Origin: Phenylobacterium sp.
GTDB taxonomy: Bacteria; Pseudomonadota; Alphaproteobacteria; Caulobacterales; Caulobacteraceae
Direction of reading: 5' to 3'
NCBI GenBank assembly: GCA_028291285.1
Contig: JAQGIJ010000514.1
Span: 1-8,261, forward strand
Length of the DNA stretch: 8,261 nt
Shown: positions 1-5,867 of the stretch, one piece after another
Position numbering within the stretch: position 1 is the first letter of the stretch
Layout: every line of letters begins with the position of its first letter
The notes under the pieces: generated by a model
Database searches by the model: none
What the model saw: only the letters and a program-made list of their open reading frames with translations
What the model was told of the DNA's origin: nothing
Made by a program: the position numbers and the translations under genes

Positions 1-1
1 G

Positions 2-439
2 CCCTCGGACATCTTCCGTGAGCACTTCATCACCTGCTTCATCGACGACAAGTTCGGGGTGAAGAACCGCCACGACATCGGCGTCGACATCATCTGCTAC
101 GAGTGCGACTACCCGCACTCCGACACCGTCTGGCCGGAGGCGCCGGAGTACCTGATGCGGGGCTTCGAGGGCGTGTCCGACGAGGACATCAACAAGATGA
201 CCCACCTCAACGCCATGCGGACCTACAGCTTCGATCCGTTCAAGGCGCTCCCGCGCGAGCAATGCACGGTGGCGGCCCTGCGGGCCCAGGCGACCCACGT
301 CGACACCCAGCCGCGCTCGGGCGCGGGCAACCGGCCGATCCCCGAAGGCGAGACCCGCGTGGTCACCTCCGCCGACGTGATGAAGCTGTTCGCCGACGCC
401 GGCCGCAGCCGGCCGGAGCACAAGAACGAAGCGGCCTGA
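2..439 (+). CDS. Amidohydrolase family protein (Amidohydro_2 / COG2159 type), C-terminal 145 residues, 5' truncated
   Basis: The open frame enters from the left edge in phase 2 and ends at TGA 437-439. A GTG at 59 is an internal valine and not the start, because the frame upstream of it (PSDIFREHFITCFIDDKFG) continues the same protein. The diagnostic segment is ECDYPHSDTVWPEA, about residues 34-47 of the visible part. It matches the SDYPHxDSxxP signature of metal-dependent hydrolases and decarboxylases related to ACMSD. In that superfamily the Asp of the DYPH motif (visible residue 36) follows the last barrel strand and binds the metal or activates water. The remaining ~100 residues form the usual helical tail. 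These enzymes are cytoplasmic TIM-barrel hydrolases or decarboxylases of ring or carboxylate substrates; the substrate here is unknown. The gene converges on the minus-strand operon, so it is not co-transcribed with it. The fold is fairly secure, the reaction is not. Confidence 0.85.
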   Translation, partial: PSDIFREHFITCFIDDKFGVKNRHDIGVDIICYECDYPHSDTVWPEAPEYLMRGFEGVSDEDINKMTHLNAMRTYSFDPFKALPREQCTVAALRAQATHVDTQPRSGAGNRPIPEGETRVVTSADVMKLFADAGRSRPEHKNEAA

Positions 440-450
440 CGACCGCTCGA

Positions 451-479
451 CCGGGCGCGGCTTTCGAGGCCGCGCCCGG
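451..479. terminator. GC-rich hairpin between convergent genes
   Basis: A perfect 11-bp inverted repeat (CCGGGCGCGGC, 451-461, with its complement at 469-479) encloses a 7-base loop. It sits 11 bases after the amidohydrolase stop and 7 bases before the end of the facing SDR gene. Position and strength fit a bidirectional transcription terminator. Neither flank carries a clear T-run, so it is not a canonical intrinsic terminator. It may instead act as a 3'-end stabiliser or pause site. Confidence 0.6.
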
Positions 480-486
480 CTCGTTG

Positions 487-1323
487 CTAGTTCCATGCCG
501 GATGCAGGTCCCGCTCTCGGCAGAACGGCTGGGCGCGGACGGTCGAGCCGGCGAGCTCCGCCGCCTCCGGCCGCGTCACCAGCCACGCGACGACCGAGGC
601 GATGGCCGACGGCGGGGCCGCCCGGCTGATATCGTGGCCGCTGTCGCGCACGACGATCTCGTTGCGCTCGGTGGCGACGAAGCCGGGGTCGACGTTGAAC
701 GCCCGGACGCCCTGCCCGCGAAACTCCGCATGCAGAATTCCCACCAGCGGGTGTCCGGACGCCTTGCCCACGGCGTAGGCCAGGCCCCAGCCGCCCTGGC
801 CGGCCGGCGCGGGCGGAACGTCATAGGCGGAGCTTGAGGTGATGTTCACCACCGAGCCGCCGCCGCGCGCCAGCATCCCCGGAAGCAGCGCCCGCGTCAG
901 TGCGATCGGCGCCAGGCAGTGGGCCGTGAAGAACTTGCCGTAGGCGTCGGCGGGCGTCTCCAGGAACACGTCCATCAGGCCGGGCCCGATGTAGCGGCCG
1001 TTGTGCACGATCACGTCGAGGCCGCCCCAGTCGTCGAGCAGGCGCTGGCCGCAGGCGCCGACCGCGGCGAGGTCCGTCAGGTCCGCGGCGATGGCCAGGG
1101 ACCGCCCACCCGCAGCCTCGATCTCGGCGCTGGTCTCCTCAAGGCTGCCCGGCAGCGGCCGGGTGTCGGCCTGGCGCACCGTCAGGGTGTTGTCGCGCGT
1201 CTCGCCGGGACGCACGGTCCGGGCGCAGATCGCCACGTCGTAGCCGGCTTTCGCCAGGTCGATCGCGATGGCCTTGCCGATGCCGCGGCTGGCGCCGGTG
1301 ACCAGCGCCTTAGGACGTTCCAT
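487..1323 (-). CDS. Short-chain dehydrogenase/reductase, long-loop subgroup, with altered Asn motifs
   Basis: This 278-residue Rossmann-fold oxidoreductase starts at ATG 1323, with a strong ribosome site (AGGGAGGA, 1329-1336) five bases upstream. The cofactor motif TGASRGIG is at residues 9-16. Arg13 and Arg35 (after strand 2, CART) suggest NADP(H). A long polar insertion follows (about 36-75, containing PLPGSLEET). The active site shows serines 163-165, Tyr183 and Lys187 (YAVGK). The Ser-Tyr gap is lengthened by a PPAPAGQGGWG stretch, a hallmark I recognise from a subgroup of uncharacterised SDRs. The end RAQPFCRERDLHPAW also fits that subgroup. Two odd points stand out. The usual NNAG motif reads HNGR (107-110), and the tetrad Asn position appears to be His135 (TAHCLAP where VNLxAP is usual). 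It is the last gene of the minus-strand operon, 45 bases after the preceding SDR. The substrate is unknown; it is probably an alcohol/ketone pair. Confidence 0.88.
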   Translation of the reverse strand: MERPKALVTGASRGIGKAIAIDLAKAGYDVAICARTVRPGETRDNTLTVRQADTRPLPGSLEETSAEIEAAGGRSLAIAADLTDLAAVGACGQRLLDDWGGLDVIVHNGRYIGPGLMDVFLETPADAYGKFFTAHCLAPIALTRALLPGMLARGGGSVVNITSSSAYDVPPAPAGQGGWGLAYAVGKASGHPLVGILHAEFRGQGVRAFNVDPGFVATERNEIVVRDSGHDISRAAPPSAIASVVAWLVTRPEAAELAGSTVRAQPFCRERDLHPAWN

Positions 1324-1368
1324 GACATTCCTCCCTAGAATGAAGTCGCGGCTCGAGGCGGCTGCCGG

Positions 1369-2130
1369 TCACAGCCTGAGCCCGCCGCTCACCTCGATGA
1401 TCTGACCGGTGATCCAGGCCGCCTCCGGCTGCACGAGCAGCATGATCGCGTCGGCGATGTCGGACGCCTGGCCGAGGCGCCGGAACGCCGTGTTCGCCAG
1501 CACCATCTGCTCGAACGCCGGATTGCCCTTCGAGCCGGCGATCAGGTCGGTGTCCACGGCCCCGGGCGCGACGCAGTTCACATTGATCTTCTTCGGCGCC
1601 AGTTCCTGGGCCAGCGACAGGGTCCAGCTGTTCATCACCAGCTTGCTGGCGGAATAGGCCGCGCGCGGCGCGGCCGCGCCCCGCGCCGCCACCGAGCCGA
1701 CGTTGACCACCCGGCCGCCCTCCCGCAGGCGCGGGATCGCCTGCTGCATGACGAAGAACGGGCCCTTCGCATTGGTGTCGAACATGTCGTCGAACTGGGC
1801 TTCGGTGGTCTCCCGGAACGAGCCGCCGCCGCCGACGCCGGCGTTGTTGACGAGGATGTCGAGCCCCTCGGCGCCGCGGCCCGCGAGCTCCCGGTCGAGG
1901 GCCAAGAACAGGGCTGCGATCTCCTCGACGCGCCGCAGGTCCGCGCCCAGCGCGAACGCCGCGCCGCCGGCCCCTTCGATGCGGGCGACGACCGCCTCCG
2001 CCGCCGCGCGGTTTGCGCCGTAATGCACCGCCACCAGGGCCCCGGCGGCGGCGAGCCGTTCGGCCGCCGTCGCCCCGATCCCCCGCGAACCTCCGGTCAC
2101 TAAGGCCGTGCGGCCTGCCAGCGTCTGCAT
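1369..2130 (-). CDS. Classical SDR-family oxidoreductase (FabG-like)
   Basis: A cytoplasmic NAD(P)-dependent alcohol/ketone oxidoreductase of 253 residues, the normal length for classical SDRs. TGGSRGIG is at 12-19 and NNAG at 95-98. The catalytic tetrad is complete: Asn120, Ser146, Tyr159 and Lys163 (YSASK), with the standard 13-residue Ser-Tyr spacing. The end ITGQIIEVSGGLRL is the usual C-terminal family signature. There is no acidic residue after strand 2 (VHYGANRAAAE), and Arg16 and Arg41 are present, which favours NADP(H). ATG 2130 is preceded by a weak, closely spaced purine run (GGGGAG), so translation may be partly coupled to the upstream gene that ends at 2190. It resembles 3-oxoacyl-ACP reductases, but its setting in a catabolic-looking operon without fatty-acid genes argues against a role in fatty-acid synthesis. 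The substrate is not identifiable. Confidence 0.92.
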   Translation of the reverse strand: MQTLAGRTALVTGGSRGIGATAAERLAAAGALVAVHYGANRAAAEAVVARIEGAGGAAFALGADLRRVEEIAALFLALDRELAGRGAEGLDILVNNAGVGGGGSFRETTEAQFDDMFDTNAKGPFFVMQQAIPRLREGGRVVNVGSVAARGAAAPRAAYSASKLVMNSWTLSLAQELAPKKINVNCVAPGAVDTDLIAGSKGNPAFEQMVLANTAFRRLGQASDIADAIMLLVQPEAAWITGQIIEVSGGLRL

Positions 2131-2189
2131 CGCTCCCCTATCCTTTTATCTGCCTTCGATGTTCCTGCAGGTCGTCCCAGGCGGCGACC

Positions 2190-3278
2190 TCAGTCCAGCG
2201 TCACCCAGCCGGCGCCTTCGGCGGATCGCCGCGCGGCCTCGATGACCTTCTGCACCCGCCAGCCGGCGCGCAAGGTCGGCACGGCGGCCTCAGGGTTGTC
2301 GCGGTTCTCCCGCCAGGCTTCGAGCAGCAAGGCCGTGGCGCGGATCATGCCGAGCGAGCGCCCCCGCCCCTGCGGAGGCCCGCCCCGCGGCTCGGACTCG
2401 TCCATCGCCAGCGCCGCGAGGCCATCGCCCTTCGCCGGGCCGCCGCGCAGACGCCGCCCCTCCTCGCCGACCTCCAGCAGCAGCGTGCCGTCCTCGCCGA
2501 ACACGTCCATGCGCAGGCCGGACGTGTGCGCCCCGACCACCGAGGCGGTGAGCACCGCCGAGGCGCCATTGGCGAACCGCAGCAGCAGGGCCGTGGTGTC
2601 GTCGGCGTCGACGTCGATCTCGCGTCCGTCGGCGAGCGTGCGGCGCGGCACGTTGGTGCGCACATCGGCCGCCACCGCCACCGGCTCGCCAAGCAGGGCG
2701 CAGGTGAAGTCGATGTCGTGGGAGAGCAGCCCGGCGAGGTAGCCGCCGCCAGCCGCGCGCTTGTACATCCACTCCGATTGCGGGGCATGGGTCGGATGCC
2801 AGTAGGATGCGCTCTGCACCATGCGCAGGTTGTAGGGCTTGCCCACCAGCCCCGCGCGCACGGCGTTCCAGGCCGCCAGCCGCTCCGGCAGCCAGCGGAG
2901 CTCGAACGACGTTGCGTGCGCGACGCCGGCCGCTTCGGCCGCCTCCAGCATCTCCTTGGCGTCCTGCGCCGACAGCGCCGCCGGCTTCTCGCACATGATG
3001 TCCTTGCCGGCCGCTGCGGCGGCCAGGGTCATCTCCTTGTGCAGCTCGACCGGGGTGGCGATGGAGATCAGGTCGAGGTCGTCGCGGCGGACGAAGTCGC
3101 GCCAGTCGGTCGCGAGGTCGGTGAGCCCGAGCTTCTCGCCCGCCGGCCGCAACGTCTCCTCCCGCCGCGAGCAGAGCGCGACCAGCTGATAGCCCTCGGC
3201 CGCCTGGTAGGCCGGGCCGTGCACCAGGCTGCCCCAGCCCACGCCGATGATGCCCACGCGGATCGGATCTGCGACCAT
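2190..3278 (-). CDS. Gfo/Idh/MocA-family oxidoreductase
   Basis: A 362-residue two-domain dehydrogenase, the usual length of the family. The N-terminal Rossmann domain (about 1-125) has the nucleotide-binding turn GIIGVGWG (9-16). Ser37-Arg38 after strand 2 suggests NADP(H) rather than NAD(H). The family motif EKP is at 97-99 (MCEKP), its Lys being the usual catalytic residue. In the C-terminal alpha/beta domain, GGGYLAGLLSHDID (177-190) is the substrate-site signature with His187 and Asp190. Family members oxidise or reduce hydroxyl groups of sugars, inositols and related cyclic polyols, or handle biliverdin and dihydrodiols. This one cannot be placed further. The frame stays open upstream to 3413, but ATG 3278 is chosen because it has a good ribosome site and gives the canonical MVADPIRVGIIG start. 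The upstream extension is Arg/Pro-rich and overlaps the preceding SDR gene. It is the second gene of the operon. Confidence 0.92.
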   Translation of the reverse strand: MVADPIRVGIIGVGWGSLVHGPAYQAAEGYQLVALCSRREETLRPAGEKLGLTDLATDWRDFVRRDDLDLISIATPVELHKEMTLAAAAAGKDIMCEKPAALSAQDAKEMLEAAEAAGVAHATSFELRWLPERLAAWNAVRAGLVGKPYNLRMVQSASYWHPTHAPQSEWMYKRAAGGGYLAGLLSHDIDFTCALLGEPVAVAADVRTNVPRRTLADGREIDVDADDTTALLLRFANGASAVLTASVVGAHTSGLRMDVFGEDGTLLLEVGEEGRRLRGGPAKGDGLAALAMDESEPRGGPPQGRGRSLGMIRATALLLEAWRENRDNPEAAVPTLRAGWRVQKVIEAARRSAEGAGWVTLD

Positions 3279-3285
3279 CTTCCCT

Positions 3286-3292
3286 CTCCTCT
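3286..3292 (-). promoter_or_regulatory. Ribosome binding site deciding the oxidoreductase start
   Basis: On the minus strand AGAGGAG lies seven bases before ATG 3278, an optimal spacing. It supports that start over the longer open frame reaching 3413. Confidence 0.7.
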
Positions 3293-3340
3293 CGTTCTCC
3301 GCTCGCCGCGACCTGCGTCCGCGGGGAGGCCTTGGGCGGC

Positions 3341-4111
3341 TCAGACCGCGAGCGGAAAGCCGCCGGAAATCTTCAACGTCTCGCCGGTGATGAAGCTCGC
3401 CTCGTCCGAGCACAGGAACAGCATGCCTGCGACGACGTCCTCGACCTGGCCGGTGCGCCGGACGAGCTGGTTGACGTTGGCGAACTGATCGAACATCTCG
3501 GCGGGCAGCTCGGCCTTGATCGTCTCGGTGGCGGTGAGCCCGGGGGCGACCGCGTTGACCCGGATCCGGTCGTCGGCGAACTCCCGCGCGAACGCGATGG
3601 TGAGCCCCCGCACGGCGAGCTTCGAGACGCCGTAGGGCGAGCTGACGGAATAGCCGGCGATCGACGAGAGGCTGCAGATCGCGCCGCTGCCCCGGCTCGC
3701 CATGGCCGGGCGCGCCGCCAGCGAGCAGTTCACCACGCCCATGATGTTCACCTCGAACAGGCGCCGTGTCTCGGCATGGCCGAGCTTCTGGAAGGGCACG
3801 TTGTACTTCGCCGAGTGCAGCCCGGCGTTGTTGATCAGAACGTCGAGGCCGCCGAACTGGTCGACGGTCCGCGCGACCGCATCGGCGACGGCGACCTCGT
3901 CGGCGACGTCACAGGTCAGCCCGACCGCCTGCAGGCCGTCCGCCCGCAGCCCGGCCGCGGCGAGCTCCACGGCCTCGCCGTCGATGTCGATCAGCGCCGC
4001 CCGCCCGCCGCCCTCGCAGAAGGCGCGCGCGAACCCCAGGCCAAGGCCCAACGCCCCACCGGTGACAAGTGCGACCTTGTCGCGGAACGCACCCTGGAAG
4101 GCGCTCGCCAT
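3341..4111 (-). CDS. SDR-family oxidoreductase, probably NAD(H)-preferring
   Basis: A 256-residue classical-length SDR, the first gene of the four-gene operon. Counting from ATG 4111, TGGALGLG is at 17-24. Asp42 after strand 2 (LIDID) is the usual NAD(H) determinant. NNAG is at 94-97, tetrad Asn122 in EVNIMG, Ser149/Ser150 in SLSSIAG, Tyr160 and Lys164 (YGVSK). PGLTATET and the terminal SFITGETLKISGG are family-typical. The Ser-Tyr interval is about three residues shorter than in FabG-type enzymes, which trims the substrate-side loop. A GTG lies immediately before the ATG (4112-4114), and either could initiate behind the same ribosome site. The likely reaction is NAD-dependent oxidation of a secondary alcohol; the substrate is unknown. 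Confidence 0.92.
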   Translation of the reverse strand: MASAFQGAFRDKVALVTGGALGLGLGFARAFCEGGGRAALIDIDGEAVELAAAGLRADGLQAVGLTCDVADEVAVADAVARTVDQFGGLDVLINNAGLHSAKYNVPFQKLGHAETRRLFEVNIMGVVNCSLAARPAMASRGSGAICSLSSIAGYSVSSPYGVSKLAVRGLTIAFAREFADDRIRVNAVAPGLTATETIKAELPAEMFDQFANVNQLVRRTGQVEDVVAGMLFLCSDEASFITGETLKISGGFPLAV

Positions 4112-4120
4112 CACCCCGTC

Positions 4121-4127
4121 TCCTCCG
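4121..4127 (-). promoter_or_regulatory. Ribosome binding site of the first operon gene
   Basis: On the minus strand there is a GGAGGA core 6 bases from GTG 4114 and 9 bases from ATG 4111. Both starts are in frame and adjacent, so the site does not separate them. The ATG is preferred by codon strength. Confidence 0.65.
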
Positions 4128-4165
4128 CGTCATGCTGGCGCCGCGGAAGGTCGAGCTCCGGCGGC

Positions 4166-4195
4166 TGATAGAACGTCAGATTGAAGCACGGGCAA
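4166..4195 (-). promoter_or_regulatory. Candidate promoter of the SDR/oxidoreductase operon
   Basis: Reading the minus strand, TTGCCC (4190-4195) and CTATCA (4166-4171) lie 18 bases apart. They imply a transcript start near 4159 and a leader of roughly 48 bases to ATG 4111. Both boxes are imperfect matches to the alphaproteobacterial housekeeping consensus. An AT-rich tract just upstream (4198-4221) is unusual for this GC-rich window and would fit an upstream promoter element. The assignment rests on eye-matching only. Confidence 0.25.
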
Positions 4196-4252
4196 ATGGA
4201 ATGGAGTAGTTGTTATTTTTCCAGCGGCCTCGGTCTGCGCGGTAGAGCGGGA

Positions 4253-4267
4253 CCGGTCTCGGACCGG
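4253..4267. other. Short dyad in the regulator-operon spacer
   Basis: CCGGTC (4253-4258) and GACCGG (4262-4267) are inverted around three bases, and the perfect palindrome GACCGGTC (4251-4258) overlaps the left arm. The dyad sits about 64 bases after the regulator stop and upstream of the candidate operon promoter. It could be an operator for the adjacent TetR-type protein or a small hairpin at the 3' end of its transcript. There is no T-run beside it. Such GC-rich dyads can arise by chance in this composition. Confidence 0.25.
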
Positions 4268-4330
4268 GCTCGCCGTTCGAAATGATATTGTGTCCGTTTG
4301 CGCCCGACCCGGGCCGCCCTTGGGGGGATG

Positions 4331-5716
4331 TCAGGCGCGGTTGGGCGGAACCCCGCACATCAACACCTCCAGCAGGAGGGCTGCGGCGCGCAGGATCGCC
4401 GCCGCCGTCACCCGCTCGGTGATGTGCGGCGTCACGGCCAGGCGTTCGAGCATCGCCATATAGCCCTCGGCGGCGGAGCGCGGGTGCAGTTCCCGCGGCA
4501 GCCGCCCGCAAGTCTGGGTCTCCGCGATCTGCGCGGTCAGGCGTTCCACCAGCGGCCGGACGGCGGCGGCGCGCGCCTCGTAGAACCTCTGGTCGCCCTC
4601 GTCGGCCGCGAGGTTGCGGATCCGGAAGATCGCCCGGTTGGGCTGCCATTGCTCGAAATAGGTGGCCGCGAACCTGCGCGCCTGGGCGTCGCCGCACTCC
4701 GGCCGCCAGGGCTGGGCCACCATCTCCAGCAGTTCGGGCGTGCTTTGGGAGCGCGTCTCGACGACCGTCAGGAAGGCCTCCGGCACATCCTCGAAGTACA
4801 GGTAGAAGGTGGCGTTGGAGGTGTTGGCGGCCCTGACGATGTCGGCCACCTTCAGGTGGAACAGGGAGCGGGAGTGGGCCAGCGACTCCACCGCCGCCAG
4901 GATCCGCTGCCGCGTCCGCTCGCCCTTCACGCCGACCGCCTGGCCGTGCAGGTTGCGACGCCGTCCGGCGCCCTTGGCCGCGACGCTGACCGGCGGCCTC
5001 GCCGGCGCCGCCGAGGGCGGCTGGGGCGGCTGGGCCTGGCCGCGGGTGACCGGCGCGGAGCTCATCAGCAGCACGGCCCAGAAGGCCGCGAAGTCCACCA
5101 GACGCCGCCGGATCGGCCCGTGCGCCGCGGTCGGCCACTGGATGGCGATCCGTTCGATCAGCGCCAGGAGCGCGCCGGCGCCGGCCGGCGGGTCGAGGTC
5201 GGCGGGCAAGGCGTCGGCGTCCCGGGTTTCCGAGATCCGCTGCGCCATCAGACCGGTCAGCGCGTTGACGGCGTTCAGCCGCTGCCGCGAGAATCGGTCG
5301 TCGCCCTCGTCCGAGGCCAGGTTGCGGACCCGCAGCAGCGCCGCATGCCCCTCGATCTGCTCCAGGTACGCCGCCACGAACTCATGGGCGATGTCCGATG
5401 CGCCCTGGTGCGACCACGCGCGGTCGAGCATCCCCAGCAGGTTCGGCGGGCTCTGCGAGACCTCGCCGGTCAGCGCAAGCACCGCTTCGGCGACGTCGTT
5501 GAAATAGACGTAGAAGGTCGAGGTGGAGGTTCGCGCCTCCTTGATGATCTGCGCCACGCTCAGCTCATGCAGCGGGATCGTGCGCAACAGGGCTGCGGTC
5601 GCATCGAGCAGCCGCCGGCGCGTCTGCATTCCCTTCGCGCCCATCGTCTGGCCAAGCTGGTTGACCCGGCCGTGTACGGGGGCGCGGCCAGGCGCACCGG
5701 CGGAGGGTGGCCTCAT
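4331..5716 (-). CDS. Tandem (two-module) TetR/AcrR-family transcriptional regulator
   Basis: A 461-residue protein, about twice the usual ~200 residues of TetR repressors. It holds two complete TetR units. The first DNA-binding domain spans about 28-82, with recognition region TSTSTFYVYF (63-72) and a ligand/dimer domain to ~222. The second DNA-binding domain spans about 264-318, with TSNATFYLYF (299-308), and its helical domain runs to the end. A Pro/Ala/Arg-rich linker (about 223-262) joins them. RNLASDEGD (131-139) recurs as RNLAADEGD (367-375). TetR proteins bind palindromic operators as dimers and release on ligand binding; here one chain may supply both halves (inference). The start is uncertain. 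ATG 5716 is used, but it lacks a clear ribosome site. ATG 5644 would still keep both domains, and a TTG at 5803 would lengthen it. It lies between the receptor and the operon on the same strand and is likely their regulator. Confidence 0.88.
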   Translation of the reverse strand: MRPPSAGAPGRAPVHGRVNQLGQTMGAKGMQTRRRLLDATAALLRTIPLHELSVAQIIKEARTSTSTFYVYFNDVAEAVLALTGEVSQSPPNLLGMLDRAWSHQGASDIAHEFVAAYLEQIEGHAALLRVRNLASDEGDDRFSRQRLNAVNALTGLMAQRISETRDADALPADLDPPAGAGALLALIERIAIQWPTAAHGPIRRRLVDFAAFWAVLLMSSAPVTRGQAQPPQPPSAAPARPPVSVAAKGAGRRRNLHGQAVGVKGERTRQRILAAVESLAHSRSLFHLKVADIVRAANTSNATFYLYFEDVPEAFLTVVETRSQSTPELLEMVAQPWRPECGDAQARRFAATYFEQWQPNRAIFRIRNLAADEGDQRFYEARAAAVRPLVERLTAQIAETQTCGRLPRELHPRSAAEGYMAMLERLAVTPHITERVTAAAILRAAALLLEVLMCGVPPNRA

Positions 5717-5758
5717 GGCGATCGGAAGGCTGAGGTTGGCCGCAGGCTCGTGCGTCGA

Positions 5759-5772
5759 GACATCTCCATGTC
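5759..5772. promoter_or_regulatory. Candidate operator, inverted repeat upstream of the TetR-type gene
   Basis: GACAT and ATGTC are perfectly inverted around four bases (CTCC). The centre is about 50 bases upstream of the chosen regulator start, inside the 151-base gap after the receptor gene. Spacing and position suit an autoregulatory TetR-type site. The arms are only five base pairs, and no second copy was found in the 4112-4330 spacer. If translation began at TTG 5803 this site would be coding. Confidence 0.3.
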
Positions 5773-5838
5773 CCTGTCTTCCCACGAAACCGGCAAAGCG
5801 CAAGCAGGGCGCCGCACCTCGCCTGGGCGAGCGCGAAT

Positions 5839-5860
5839 GGGGCGGCGCGTGCGCCGCCCC
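5839..5860 (-). terminator. Strong GC hairpin after the receptor gene
   Basis: GGGGCGGCGC (5839-5848) and GCGCCGCCCC (5851-5860) form a near-perfect palindrome, which folds as a nine-base-pair stem with a four-base loop. It begins seven bases after the receptor stop codon. It likely ends or attenuates the receptor transcript, or protects its 3' end, before the regulator gene. No T-run follows on the minus strand, so termination efficiency is uncertain. Confidence 0.55.
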
Positions 5861-5867
5861 GCGCCGG

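Noticed and set aside
1369..2130. Assignment as fabG (3-oxoacyl-ACP reductase)
   Set aside because: The motifs are generic to classical SDRs, and no fatty-acid synthesis genes lie nearby, so the symbol would overstate what can be seen.
3279..3413. 45-residue N-terminal extension of the Gfo/Idh/MocA protein
   Set aside because: It is Arg/Pro-rich, overlaps the end of the upstream SDR gene and precedes a well-placed ribosome site and ATG at 3278. The canonical family start begins there.
2013..3488. 491-residue plus-strand open frame across the oxidoreductase
   Set aside because: It is an antisense shadow with Arg/Pro-rich composition, and it spans the boundaries of three genuine minus-strand genes.
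4176..5138. 320-residue minus-strand frame overlapping the second TetR module
   Set aside because: It is in a different frame from the TetR modules, with Gly/Arg/Ala-rich sequence and no motif. It is an out-of-frame shadow.
4331..5716. Two separate TetR genes joined by a sequencing error
   Set aside because: The frame is continuous through a linker with no stop and no stranded start codon with a ribosome site between the modules. The second module follows the linker in phase. A deletion of a stop codon in the assembly cannot be ruled out, but nothing in the sequence suggests it.
5717..5803. 29-residue N-terminal extension of the regulator from TTG 5803
   Set aside because: It uses a weak start codon with no ribosome site, and the added residues show no similarity to the internal leader-like linker. 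It is not fully excluded, since ATG 5716 also lacks a clear ribosome site.
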